Assembly (NCBI GenBank): GCA_021234155.1
Contig: JAJEKV010000041.1
Span: 6,381,249 to 6,445,248, forward strand
Source of the DNA: Isoetes taiwanensis
Taxonomy: Eukaryota > Streptophyta > Lycopodiopsida > Isoetales > Isoetaceae
Reading direction: 5' to 3'
Length of the DNA: 64,000 nt
A program made the position numbers and the translations under genes. This document shows positions 1-12,052 of the stretch, piece by piece (the stretch's first letter is position 1; each line of letters opens with the position of its first letter). The notes below the pieces were generated by a model. The model saw nothing but the letters and a program-made list of their open reading frames with translations, made no database searches and was not told where the DNA came from.

Positions 1-146
1 CTGCTGGGAAGAATAGCGATGGTTCATGTGCACAAGCAGTTTTGTGATACATTGAGCAGAACAAAGGTGTCATCTACATACTGGAGAATACTAAGTTGTT
101 TGTCTGACCTGGCATCTGTGGACCCTCAATTTTGGATTGGCTTTAA
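1..146 (-). pseudogene. LINE reverse transcriptase fragment, YVDD box (left half of split LINE)
   Basis: Read on the minus strand this piece encodes LSILQYVDDTFVLL, the catalytic YxDD box of a non-LTR retrotransposon reverse transcriptase. It directly precedes the AGGAG target duplication of the gypsy element. Its upstream half lies on the far side of that element, from 23,189. Reading frames are broken, so it is a dead copy. Confidence 0.75.
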
Positions 147-151
147 AGGAG
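147..151. repeat. 5-bp target-site duplication AGGAG (left)
   Basis: AGGAG lies immediately left of the left LTR and again at 23184-23188 immediately right of the right LTR. This fixes both ends of the gypsy insertion. Confidence 0.9.
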
Positions 152-1795
152 TGTGACGCTCCCTGCTAAACATACGGCACCCGGCCATACCCTCGGCAGG
201 AAATCCCCCATCCGGCTCAACAACCGCATGGGCCCTTCGTCTACCCCGCACTCTGAGATGACTCCTAGTGCGGGAAGGGAACACGAAGGTGTCTTGCGCG
301 CCCTTCCCCTATGGGCTCCTATAACAGCGGAAGCGATAACATGTCAGAACTAGCATAAAACATATACAAATACTACCTCGAAGGGCAGTGCATCACACAT
401 ATACCAATGCAAAGATGATAATCACAAACCATAAAACAGGAGAGCTCCTACCCCTTCCACTCATAAGGAGGATGACCGACCCGGCTAGGCCTCAAGATAG
501 AGCGGACCGAGTCATGGCAATGGCGAGGGCTGGCATAGAACAATGGCTAGGGTTGACCACTCCATCCGCCCCTCCCCGTGCATACTTTGCGGATGGGCTA
601 GATCAGGGGCTCGACAGGGACTCTAGCCTTCCTGGATCACGCAATCCCATGGCATCACCCATCGGGACTACTCCAGGGTTGCATCTCCCCGTCCGATGAG
701 GCAGGAAGGGTTGCATCTCCCCTTCCTGTGGTCTAGAGGTGCCGTAGGCGGCTAGAGAATCGTGGCGACACACGATTAGGCACCCGACCGAACCCCCAAA
801 GCGAGAGCCAAGCCAACACTTGCAGCTCTCGAGAGGCGGCAACACCATTGCCCGGGGAGGTGTCGGACCCATGCTCGGCCCACACAAAGTGACCGACCAT
901 AAGCCTAGCCCACTATGGGATCCCCCGGCCCCCACTTTCGGCGGGGATCCTCCCTCCACTTTCCTCTAGCCCCCAAGTATCCGGTGCTGAGTCATATCAT
1001 AGCCCCAATAGCCCGGTGGGCTCCTATGCACAAAGCCGCAACTAATAGGAACTAAGGGATCTACTCTAGGAGCATACTACATATGGCTCTAGGTCTCTAC
1101 CCCCTTCCCAATCCAGGGAGGAGCAAACATGATCAACCATCATCACATAATCATCACATCATGAAAATAATCATAAGAAGAACATCTTAACCTAATCATA
1201 CAACTAACTAATAGTTAGGGTTCCTTGATTAGGGTTCAAGATGTTGAATATGGGTTCTAGGATGGCTCTACTCTAGATACAAAATACTAGCACATCCGGA
1301 ATGCTAATCCCGGATGAGCTATCACAACTACTATCCTACATACCTGCTCCCGATGCTCTCCCTCCGGATCCCAGCCTCCATGGTCTTCGACTCACCAAAT
1401 GCTCTTGCTCCAAGAACGAGTCTACCTGGCCGGGCTGCTGCACCAGCCTATGCTACTGACAAGCGATGTTGAAAACGGGGTTTGAACGGTAGGTGAGTCT
1501 CTAGGTGCTAGGGCTGGAAAGAGGCCTAGGGTTAGGGTTTAGGCCTATATGAGCTAGGTCCACCTAGGATGCCACGTGGCACCAATCGGGTGAGTCCTGT
1601 GTGGCGGGTGCCCAATAGGTTAAGGCCACGTGGATAATGGTCTAAACCTATGGTTGGCTAAGTTATGAGAATAACTTGGCCATGCCCCCTAGTGCCACAA
1701 CTTATGGTATACAAGGCTATGAATGATAGACTTGTATAGTGAGTGATTGATCCGAATATACGTATTTATGGCGATATTCCCTGGATCCGATCACA
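152..1795 (-). repeat. 3' LTR of the gypsy chromovirus
   Basis: This matches 21,542-23,183 almost throughout. On the plus strand it begins TGTGACGCTCCC and ends GATCACA, giving TG...CA termini. Most differences from the other LTR are 1-3 base indels at C/G-rich CNG-like positions. A short telomere-like stretch (TAGGGTTAGGGTTT) occurs near 1,518-1,531 in both LTRs and so belongs to the LTR. Confidence 0.95.
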
Positions 1796-1808
1796 TTCTC
1801 CCCCCCTT
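1796..1808 (-). other. Polypurine tract (plus-strand primer) of the gypsy element
   Basis: The minus strand reads AAGGGGGGGAGAA directly against the LTR start TGTGATC. This is the expected polypurine tract upstream of a 3' LTR. Confidence 0.85.
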
Positions 1809-2660
1809 AGGACAATGCTTGTCCTCAAAGATTATGATAAGGTGACGAACCTACCTTAAGCCTGCAACACATCAACAACATGTCATAATCTTTAGTTTAG
1901 TTTAGCAATCAAGTTTTATTAGTTCAAGTCAAAAAATTTAGGCTATATTTGTACTTATACAAAATTATATAGCCTTAACACGGTTATTTCTTACGATAAT
2001 TCAAAACATTATTGTAAAAGTTATTAGGGTTCATAATCTAATTATGGCTCCCCCTATCTTCTTCGTGTCGCTCCTCGTTGAAGTCCACCTTCTACTTGCC
2101 TGCAAAGGGAGCACATTACGTTAGTTTAGTTAATAATTTGTGGTTTTAGGGGACCACCCCCCTTACCTCCTTGAGCCGAACTACTGACTCAAGGTTGTCC
2201 TACTACCTTGCCCAAGATCATGGCCCTTTCGGATTTGAGCTTAGGGATCTTTTAAGATGCTCCCATCATTGCCCATGATCGAGTGCTACCTTGTACACGA
2301 TCCCCCCCGGATCGAGTACACCCCAGTGCATCATGCCCCGAGGGTTTCAGCTAGGGAACGTCTCACGATCCCATCATCGCGCATGATCACTTAAGCTTCA
2401 CCATGACCCTCCTACGGCCAGGTGTGCGTACCCCGCATCGTGGCATAGAGATCATCCGATCGATGTCCCATCATCGCCCACCATGCTTCATTCCTCACTC
2501 ACATGACCCTAATGGTCATGCGCACCTCTTGGTGCGTGTGGCCTAGAGAATGCCCTAAAGGCGTATCCCATCATCGCACACACGATCCAAGGTTCTGGCA
2601 CATGCACCCTCCTAACTAGAATGCATGCGCCAGGCTCAAAGCTAACTAACAACATACTAG
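1809..2660 (-). other. 3' non-coding segment of the gypsy element with short dispersed repeats
   Basis: No long frame covers this 850-bp stretch between the chromodomain stop and the polypurine tract. It holds four variants of CCCATCATCGCNCATGATC near 2,263, 2,369, 2,467 and 2,567, about 100 bp apart. They may be a degenerate tandem array. Confidence 0.5.
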
Positions 2661-3305
2661 CTAACCACCACGGCAAAAGTCGGGTGTTGACCAAGCCCGG
2701 AGACGACTAAGCCCATCAAACTCCTTCATAAACTCTGGGTATTGCTTCTCCAAATCTTGTTTCAATACCCATGTCGCGTCTTCCACTGGCAAGTGCTTCC
2801 ACTTAACCAAATATTGGAGGAATTGAGACCTCCTAGTCTTCTTGAATGACTTATCAAGAAGCAATTCAGGCACTATTTCTACTTGCTCCTCCGTCATTTC
2901 CAACAAGGTTGGAGTATCTAAAACCTCCTCAGGGTTAGGATTGTGCCTTTTTAATAAACTTACGTGGAAGACCTTGTGGACCTTAAGATGGGCCGGAAGA
3001 TCCAACTTGTAGGCTTGAGAGCCCACTCTCTCCAAAATCCTGAACGGACCAGCCCACCTAGGGGCAAGCTTCTTGCAGCTCCCAATCCGCAGCTTGGCTT
3101 GCTTCACCTTGATCTTCAACCAAACGGTATCGCCCACCGTAAACTCCCTTACGGTCCTGTGCTTGTCGGCTACACTCTTCTGCCGACTTCTTGCTGCCAA
3201 TAAATAACCCCTTACTTCCTCTACTAGGCTGCGCATGTCCCCTAACATCTGGCGGGATACTTCTACCTTGGACACGAGTTGTGCGGTGTATTCGGGGTTA
3301 AGCAC
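2661..3305 (-). CDS. Integrase C-terminal domain plus chromodomain (chromovirus pol end)
   Basis: This 214-residue frame is the last part of pol. Residues 84-104 hold the GPY/F-type module (RWAGPFRILERVGSQAYKLD), typical of Ty3/gypsy integrase C-termini. Residues 148-195 form a chromodomain, with QYLVKWKHLPVEDATW as its core. Known chromoviral chromodomains bind methylated H3 tails or other chromatin marks and steer integration. This one keeps YLVKW and the ATW box but lacks the first aromatic of the classical methyl-lysine cage, as many plant chromoviruses do. The start is arbitrary because the frame continues from the upstream integrase core across a frameshift. The link between an H3-reading domain and an encoded H3-like protein in one element is worth noting. 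Confidence 0.85.
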   Translation of the reverse strand: MLNPEYTAQLVSKVEVSRQMLGDMRSLVEEVRGYLLAARSRQKSVADKHRTVREFTVGDTVWLKIKVKQAKLRIGSCKKLAPRWAGPFRILERVGSQAYKLDLPAHLKVHKVFHVSLLKRHNPNPEEVLDTPTLLEMTEEQVEIVPELLLDKSFKKTRRSQFLQYLVKWKHLPVEDATWVLKQDLEKQYPEFMKEFDGLSRLRAWSTPDFCRGG

Positions 3306-3932
3306 TGGTAGCCATAATTTATCATGAAAGGAGACATCTGAGATGACTCCTGCTTGGCACTGTTGTAGGCGAGTTCCACCAAGTGGATGTACTCATCCCA
3401 CTTGGACTGCTTGTTCCACACATAGCTTCGAAGCATGTCTTCAATGATTCGATTCGTCCTTTCCGTCTGGCCATCTGTTTGGGGATGATATCTTTGTACT
3501 CATGGAGAGCTTAAATGCAAATGGTGCTAAAGAGATCCCGCCAAAAAGGCACTCATGAACTTAGAATCTCTATCGATATTATCTCCCGAGGCATGCCATG
3601 GAGTCTAAAAAATCTCCCTTACAAATAACTTGGCGGTGTCTAATGCGGTGTCTGTCGTCTTGCAAGGCACAAAATGTGCCATCTTAGATAACTTATCTAC
3701 GACAACCATCAATGCATCCTTGCCTCGAAGAGTTCTAGGGAGACCTGTGATGAAATCCATGCTTATGACCTCCCACTTTGCATTTGGCACCCTCAATGGC
3801 TCTAAAGCACTGAATCGGGTTGTTGCTCCTTTGGTCTCCACGACATAACCGGCAATCCCGAATATATGCAGCTATCTGCCTCTTCATTCCTGGCCAGAAG
3901 TAACTACTTCGAATCTTGAAATAGGTCTTCAT
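3306..3932 (-). pseudogene. Integrase zinc-binding and catalytic core (frameshifted)
   Basis: Three overlapping minus-strand frames together give a gypsy integrase. The end of the HHCC zinc module reads YFWPGMKRQIAAYIRDCRLC. The first catalytic Asp is in ISMDFITGLP (about 3,750), followed by VVVDKLSKMAHFVPC. The second catalytic Asp is in a DRDSKF-type box near 3,560. The catalytic Glu is in DGQTERTNRIIEDM near 3,440-3,475. All three catalytic residues are present, but in different frames, so at least two single-base shifts separate them. The core feeds into the GPY/F-chromodomain frame. Confidence 0.8.
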
Positions 3933-4013
3933 GAAGCCAGCATGCCCCTATTGGGCTGTTATGTGTGTCATGAAGAATTAACTTCCTTACCCCCGAAGAT
4001 TCGCACACACAAC

Positions 4014-4415
4014 TTATGCTTGTGGTACAACAAAGTTGCCTTCCTTCTTAAAATGCTTGAAGGCTTCCCGGCCCCTATCCGATTCGGCTTCCTTGGAGAG
4101 GCTTTCCCACACCTCCTTGAAGTCCACATCGGTTGGCAAGGATTCTTCAATCTTCCTACCAAACTCACTCGAAAGAGTGGAAATGGCATTACAATGCGTC
4201 CTTGTCTGAAATGGCCTCCTAGAGAGGGCATCTGCTACAACATTAAGCTTACCAGGCTTATATATGATATCAAAATCATACTCCTCAAGGAATTCCATCC
4301 ACCTCCTTTGCCTTAAGTTGAGGAGTGGCTGGGTGAAAAGATACTGAAGGCTCTGGTGATCAGTATCTAACTGAAACTTCCTTCCCAGCAAATAATGCCT
4401 CCATATCCTCAATGC
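4014..4415 (-). pseudogene. RNase H domain, C-terminal half (split by nested LTR element)
   Basis: The minus-strand frame holds IWRHYLLGRKFQLDTDHQSL and DIIYKPGKLNVVADALSRR, hallmarks of Ty3/gypsy RNase H and its connection to integrase. The 5' half of the domain ends at 14,401 on the other side of the nested element. Joining the two across the CCTGA duplication gives HDQELLAIV then RALRIWRHY in one frame. This shows the insertion was clean. Confidence 0.85.
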
Positions 4416-4420
4416 CCTGA

Positions 4421-6765
4421 TGAAACGGACCTAGCCCCTTGGCCTAGGCCGTTGCACCAACACGTTTAACATCTAAGTTAAACATACACGAGACTTATAT
4501 ACATGCTCAATAAAGTATAGTCCCATTGACCAGATAATTACATACAAGACCAAACTCATCGGAGTTTGGCATGCTAACAACTCATACTAGCTCAACAAGT
4601 CCTCCTTATAAGTCACCGAAGACGACTTTGGAAAACACTCCTGCTGTCGCACCCTCATCCCTAGACTCTCCATTCGAATACTGCATTCTCAGCTCAGGAC
4701 GTACCCTCTTAAACATACACAAACAATGCAAGGGGGTTAGTCCACAAGGACTAAGTGGGGAGGAAACATTTCGGGAGCATTCACAACATCAACCACAAAA
4801 CAATCTAGCATATAACATCCAAGATAAGAAGACAATAGATTTACCTGCTCCTCCATGCCCCTGCATTAGTTAGAACTCATACTACAAGCATGTTTACATT
4901 CACATCAACCTTCTGTATGTATGCACATATGCCAAGCGTAATCCTTGGGTTGCGACCCCAAGGAGACCACTCTCTCCATCTGTACGTACAGGGCTAAACT
5001 CATCCAACAGCCATCGGGCGGATCACGGAGTCTACACGGCCACCCCACCCCTCCAAGGTGGGCCGCAAATGCAACATGCCATCCGTCTAGCCATCTAGAA
5101 CGGATCGCGAGTCTCACGGCCATTCCACCCCTCCAAGATGGTCCGCTTTGCAATGCAAGATGCAACATCATCCATCATGACCTTACAAGATAGCATATCA
5201 CCAATAACCTTACAGGTTGATCCAATACGAGATATCATAGAATCCTCATGCATCTTACTTCCAAGAACAACCATAGAGCAATGCAACACAATAAGGTTCA
5301 TACCAAGATATTTCATACCCAAGTGACAACACGTCATTGCACATCTCAAAGCAAGAACAGGAACTCCCTTAACATATAAGCAGCCATAACTTTCAGGTAA
5401 TACCATAATTACACTAATGTTCTAGAGATAATTCACATATTCTACTGGAAGCATAGCCAGACAATCATACAATAAAAGAATCTTTGCATAGTGTAAATCT
5501 CCACAAGATAGATTTAACTCATAATCTTACTGCTATACGTCACCCCTTGCAAGAGACCCATATGCCACAACATAACCATCAACATAGGCAATCCCATTTT
5601 ATAGCGATAGGCATGCCTTGCAACCATAGTTAACCACTAGCAATAATATAAATCTCAGCAAAATAACCCCATATGCAAAGGTCATTACCCATAACACCGT
5701 ATAGGTTAAATCTTAAGCTCATTCTTAATGTTTACAGAAATCCCCAAAGCTTGTTAAGGTCAATGTATACTCAAAGGTAGCTTCAAGGTGGCTTCAAGTT
5801 GTGTCCCTAACTAGCTAGGCATGCAAAGATAAATCTCTAAGGAAGGTTCCATAGTCTCAATAAAAGGTTGAATCAATAATATAAATGCATGGTTCACCCA
5901 ACTCTTGTATCCCTCTTAAATAAGAGAAGGTCAAAAGGAATATTTAGGCGAAAACAAATCCCGAAGTTTGGATTCGAACCTGGGTCTATGGCCTAAAAGC
6001 CTCAATTACTAACCAACTAGCCTACAAGGCCTTCAATGAACTTAACAGCGAAAGAACTATCAAGAACTGGACTTGCAAACCAAAAAGCCATATCAGAGGA
6101 TCTCTGTTGCACAGAGACACTGCCGGATTGGGAACAACATCAAAACTGGCCGGAATGTAGGCGGAACAGGCCGAAATTCATCACAAGGCGGATTCTAAAC
6201 CAGTTCCAGACTACAGATGTATTTGTCAGCATGGCAAGCGAATTTACAAAGAGGTATTCACAATTTCGATCTAGCTGCTATCCCTTAATCCTGCTTCCTT
6301 AAAAGCCTTAAATCATGCATCAAAGCCCCACCTTAGTTTTTCAGATGGCTTCTGCTTACAATCGATTTGATCATCGTCTCCTTGCTTCAAGCTTCCTTCT
6401 CAGCCTTTCGCTTCAAATCCATCTATGCCGCTTTGCATCCAGCTTCCGATTCTCTTCTCTATTCCTCCTGCAATTCGGCCAGCTCTTCCTCCTCTTATAT
6501 AAGATCAAATCTCCACCTGGCAACTATCCTGCTGCCAGAGCATCCCGCCAGATGCCCATTCGGCATGCTAGGGTGCCGGATTTTGCACGGCTTCCCTTAA
6601 TCAGGCAAATTGGGATGTGCAGATATTCGCAGCACATGCTATGATTTTGGTAGCCCCGCTTTTATGGTGCTCACCAAATTCGAAATGCTAATATAGGACT
6701 ACACAATATTTAGATAAGATAAGCTTGCTAAAAATCATATCCCCAAGGTCACTAGGTTCGCTACA
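4421..6765 (-). repeat. LARD LTR copy a
   Basis: About 2,345 bp, running from TGAAACGGACC to GTTCGCTACA on the plus strand. It contains a tRNA-like segment at 5958-6030. No protein-coding frame is convincing. Confidence 0.9.
5958..6030 (-). repeat. tRNA-like sequence inside LARD LTR a
   Basis: The minus strand reads GCCTTGTAGGCTAGTTGGTTAG, close to a Pol III A box, and 40 bases later GGTTCGAATCC, a perfect B box. The acceptor, anticodon and T stems do not pair properly. It is therefore a tRNA relic or SINE head rather than a functional tRNA. Copies lie at the same place in the other two LTRs. Confidence 0.5.
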
Positions 6766-8236
6766 TTCTCCCCTTGTAAAATTCAACTCATGTCCTCATG
6801 AGTTACTTGAGGTACAACTGCTTGAATACGGGAGATTAAGCTTTTGCCAACTCTTCTGAGCCTCCGCTATGTTCTGATGCAGTCCCTTCAATTGCACATT
6901 TGCAATAGAACATGGTATTCCCAATACCCTTCCACATTATACCAAAACTTCCTTATAACCCATATAGGCTTAAGCTCCACTATTTCTGTCCAAATTGGTT
7001 TAATCTATCACATAGTCAAAATAACTAAGTGCATTTTTGGAAGTAAACGTAGGAAACATCTGCATAGGTTAATCTACTTTTTCCTATTCAGGATAAAATA
7101 GCGCACTATGAAATATTAACCCCACCATGACAAGGAAGATACTCAGTTCGGACTAGATATATATTCATATGACACGTCTTGGGTAGCTAATCCAAAAGTG
7201 ACAAAAAAAACATAATCACATCCCCCATTACGTATCTTAATATGGCTATATAACCCGCTTTAACAAATTAACCCAAGCCATTCCAAAGATCTTGGTGCCA
7301 ACCATCACTAGCAGAATGTTCGATGGTGTAATCCCTGCCAAATACTTAACTTCCTTCTATGGCTTGTCATCAACTAACATCCTTTCAATGTCGACAACTG
7401 GTCCAGAGAGCACAATTATATGGCAACAATCTCAAGGTCCTTATCCTATTAAATGTGAAACTTCACATCGTTATAGCATTTGATCCCACCTTAGCTTTGA
7501 TCGTACCATATTCCGCTATGCAATCATATGTCTGGTCTTACTGCAATGGCTGCTCCCTACCGTGGATTCAGCATTTACAACATAGCCAACGACATTTGTT
7601 TTTATGTTAATACAAAATTTGCAACTACAATCATGCCATCCTAAGCGTAAATATGTCAAATAACGATCCAAGTATACTTAACCTCGATCAAAGCTTGGCT
7701 CACAACTGCTTTGTTGTGACTTTTAGATCCAAATGTAGCCCATCTGAAATCATCTCAAGAGATATAATTGGCCCAACAACAAGAAACTGTATATCAATAT
7801 CACATAATTTTGCTTCCATTGTCCATATAAGAACCTCTCCTTGGCACTTACACACCTTTCACACGGTCTATTTTAAAGTAACATGGCAACGTGGACTACT
7901 ATCAGTTATAGAAATTTGTAGGAACGTACCTTCACAACGTGAAAACATCCTTCTTAACATTTCATCCTATTTTCGATAACTTTTGACAAAACTTAGCTCC
8001 TTGATGAACTGCATTCTCATTAACTTTTCTAGCTTATATAGCACAGAATAATAATCAAAACTTAAGATACTATCAATCCCTTAAATCTATGCTCATTTCT
8101 TGTTCCTTTTAACTACATCTTAGTTGGTGCATTTACCAATCACCAAATCATTCTACTTCATAGTAGAACCTCTTTAGCTCTTAGCCCCTAATTCCCATGG
8201 CCCGAAGGTGTCGAAACTTTCCGCTCTGATACCAAC
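6766..8236 (-). other. LARD internal segment 1 (non-coding)
   Basis: This 1,471-bp stretch lies between two LTRs and has no protein-coding frame I can support. At its left end the minus strand has the polypurine tract AAGGGGAGAA. At its right end (8223-8234) it has the tRNA-Met primer site TGGTATCAGAGC, two bases from the LTR. Confidence 0.85.
8223..8234 (-). other. Primer-binding site (initiator tRNA-Met) of LARD internal 1
   Basis: The minus strand reads TGGTATCAGAGC, matching the 3' end of plant initiator tRNA-Met used by most plant LTR retrotransposons. A second identical site is at 12039-12050. Confidence 0.85.
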
Positions 8237-10578
8237 TGAAACGGACCTAGCCCCTTGGCCTAGGCCGTTGCACCAACACGTTTAACATCTAAGTTAAACA
8301 TACACGAGACTTATATACATGCTCAATAAAGTATAGTCCCATTGACCGATAATTACATACAAGACCAAACTCATCGAGTTTGGCATGCTAACAACTCATA
8401 CTAGCTCAACAAGTCCTCCTTATAAGTCACCAAGACGACTTTGGAAAACACTCTGTTTGTCGCACCCTCATCCCTAGACTCTCCATTCGAATACTGCATT
8501 CTCAGCTCAGGACGTACCCTCTTAAACATACACAAACAATGCAAGGGGGTTAGTCCACAAGGACTAAGTGGGGAGGAAACATTTCGGGAGCATTCACAAC
8601 ATCAACCTCAAAACAATCTAGCATATAACATCCAAGATAAGAAGACAATAGATTTACTCGCTCCTCCATGCCCCCGCATTAGTTAGAACTCATACTACAA
8701 GCATGTTTACATTCACATCAACCTTCTGTATGTATGCACATATGCCAAGCGTAATCCTTGGGTTGCGACCCCAAGGAGACCACTCTCTCCATCTCAGACG
8801 TCAGGGCTAAACTCATCCAACAAAGCCATCGGGCCGGATCACGAGTCTACACGGCCACCCCACCCCTCCGAAGGTGGGCCGCAAATGCAACATGCCATCC
8901 GTCTAGCCATCTAGAACGGATGCGGAGTCTCACGGCCATTCCACCCCTCCGAAGATGGTCCGTTTGCAATGCAAGATGCAACATCATCCATCATGACCTT
9001 ACAAGATAGCATATCACCAATAACCTTACAGTTGATCCAATACGAGATATCATAGAATCCTCATGCATCTTACTTCCAAGAACAACCATAGAGCAATGCA
9101 ACACAATAAGGTTCATACCAAGATATTTCATACCCAAGTGACAACACGTCATTGCACATCTCAAAGCAAGAACAGGAACTCCCTTAACATATAAGCAGCC
9201 ATAACTTTCAGGTAATACCATAATTACACTAATGTTCTAGAGATAATTCACATATTCTACTGGAAGCATAGCCAGACAATCATACAATAAAAGAATCTTT
9301 GCATAGTGTAAATCTCCACAAGATAGATTTAACTCATAATCTTACTGCTATACGTCACCCCTTGCAAGAGACCCATATGCCACAACATAACCATCAACAT
9401 AGGCAATCCCATTTTATAGCGATAGGCATGCCTTGCAACCATAGTTAACCACTAGCAATAATATAAATCTCAAAGAAAATAACCCCATATGCAAAGGTCA
9501 TTACCCATAACACCGTATAGGTTAAATCTTAAGCTCATTCTTAATGTTTACGTAAATCCCCAAAGCTTGTTAAGGTCAATGTATACTCAAAGGTAGCTTC
9601 AAGGTGGCTTCAAGTTGTGTCCCTAACTAGCTAGGCATGCAAAGATAAATCTCTAAGGAAGGTTCCATAGTCTCAATAAAAGGTTGAATCAATAATATAA
9701 ATGCATGGTTCACCCAACTCTTGTATCCCTCTTAAATAAGAGAAGGTCAAAAGGAATATTTAGGCGAAAACAAATCCCGAAGTTTGGATTCGAACACTGG
9801 TCTATGGCCTAAAAGCCTCAATTACTAACCAACTAGCCTACAAGGCCTTCAATGAACTTAACAAAAGAACTATCAAGAACTGGACTTGCAAACCAAAAAG
9901 CCATATCGGAGGATCTCTGTTGCCGTAGACACTTTGCCGGATTGGGAACAACATCAAAACTGGCCGGAATGTAGGCGGAACAGGCCGAAATTCATCACAA
10001 GGCGGATTCTAAACCAGTTCCGGACTACGATGTATTTGTCGGCATGGCAAGCGAATTTACAAAGAGGTATTCACAATTTCGATCTAGCTGCTATCCCTTA
10101 ATCCTGCTTCCTTAAAAGCCTTAAATCATGCATCAAAGCCCCACCTTAGTTTTTCGATGGCTTCAAGCACAATCGATTTGATCATCGCCTCCTTGCTTCA
10201 AGCTTCCTTCTCGACCTTTCGCTTCAAATCCATCTATGCCGCTTTGCATCCAAACTTCCGATTCTCTTCTCTATTCCTCCCCGCAATTCGCCAGCTCTTC
10301 CTCCTCTTATATAAGATCAAATCTCCACCGGCAACTATCCTGCTGCCAGAGCATCCCGCCAGATGCCCATTCGGCATGCTAGGGTGCCGGATTTTGCACG
10401 GCTTCCCTTAATCAGGGCAAATTGGGATGTGCAGATATTCGCAAAGACATGCTATGATTTTGGTAGCCCCGCTTTTATGGTGCTCACCAAATTCGAAATG
10501 CTAATATAGGACTACACAATATTTAGATAAGATAAGCTTGCTAAAAATCATATCCCCAAGGTCACTAGGTTCGCTACA
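8237..10578 (-). repeat. LARD LTR copy b (shared middle LTR)
   Basis: About 2,342 bp, nearly identical to copies a and c. This middle LTR serves both internal segments. Its tRNA-like segment is at 9774-9846 and has a disrupted B box (CGAACACTGG in place of CGAACCTGGG on the plus strand). Confidence 0.9.
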
Positions 10579-12052
10579 TTCTCCCCTTGTAAAATTCAAC
10601 TCATGTCCTCATGAGTTACTTGAGGTACAACTGCTTGAATACGGGAGATTAAGCTTTTGCCAACTCTTCTGAGCCTCCGCTATGTTCTGATGCAGTCCCT
10701 TCAATTGCACATTTGCAATAGAACATGGTATTCCCAATACCCTTCCACATTATACCAAAACTTCCTTATAACCCATATAGGCTTAAGCTCCACTATTTCT
10801 GTCCAAATTGGTTTAATCTATCACATAGTCAAAATAACTAAGTGCATTTTTGGAAGTAAACGTAGGAAACATCTGCATAGGTTAATCTACTTTTTCCTAT
10901 TCAGGATAAAATAGCGCACTATGAAATATTAACCCCACCATGACAAGGAAGATACTCAGTTCGGACTAGATATATATTCATATGACACGTCTTGGGTAGC
11001 TAATCCAAAAGTGACAAAAAAAACATAATCACATCCCCCCATTCTGTGTATCTTAATATGGCTATATAACCCGCACAACAAATTAACCCAAGCCATTCCA
11101 AAGATCTTGGTGCCAACCATCACTAGCAGAATGTTCGATGGTGTAATCCCTGCCAAATACTTAACTTCCTTCTATGGCTTGTCATCAACTAACATCCTTT
11201 CAATGTCGACAACTGGTCCAGAGAGCACAATTATATGGCAACAATCTCAAGGTCCTTATCCTATTAAATGTGAAACTTCACATCGTTATAGCATTTGATC
11301 CCACCTTAGCTTTGATCGTACCATATTCCGCTATGCAATCATATGTCTGGTCTTACTGCAATGGCTGCTCCCTACCGTGGATTCAGCATTTACAACATAG
11401 CCAACGACATTTGTTTTTATGTTAATACAAAATTTGCAACTACAATCATGCCATCCGGAAGCGTAAATATGTCAAATACGATCCAAGTATACTTAACCTC
11501 AGTCAAAGCTTGGCTCACAACTGCTTTGTTGTGACTTTTAGATCCAAATGTAGCCCATCTGAAATCATCTCAAGAGATATAATTGGCCCAACAACAAGAA
11601 ACTCAGATATCAATATCACATAATTTTGCTTCCATTGTCCATATAAGAACCTCTCCTTGGCACTTACACACCTTTCACACGGTCTATTTTAAAGTAACAT
11701 GGCAACGTGGACTACTATCAGTTATAGAAATTTGTAGGAACGTACCTTCACAACGTGAAAACATCCTTCTTAACATTTCATCCTATTTTCGATAACTTTT
11801 GACAAAACTTAGCTCCTTGATGAACTGCATTCTCATTAACTTTTCTAGCTTATATAGCACAGAATAATAATCAAAACTTAAGATACTATCAATCCCTTAA
11901 ATCTATGCTCATTTCTTGTTCCTTTTAACTACATCTTAGTTGGTGCATTTACCAATCACCAAATCATTCTACTTCATAGTAGAACCTCTTTAGCTCTTAG
12001 CCCCTAATTCCCATGGCCCGAAGGTGTCGAAACTTTCCGCTCTGATACCAAC
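10579..12052 (-). other. LARD internal segment 2 (non-coding)
   Basis: About 1,474 bp, near-identical to internal segment 1, with the same polypurine tract and a primer site at 12039-12050. No coding frame is supported. Confidence 0.85.

Noticed and set aside
1518-1531. Telomere-like TAGGGTTAGGGTTT
   Set aside because: Only two units, present in both LTRs of the gypsy element, so it is LTR sequence and not a telomere relic.
5958-6030. Functional tRNA gene
   Set aside because: A and B boxes fit, but acceptor, anticodon and T stems do not pair, and it is copied with each LTR.
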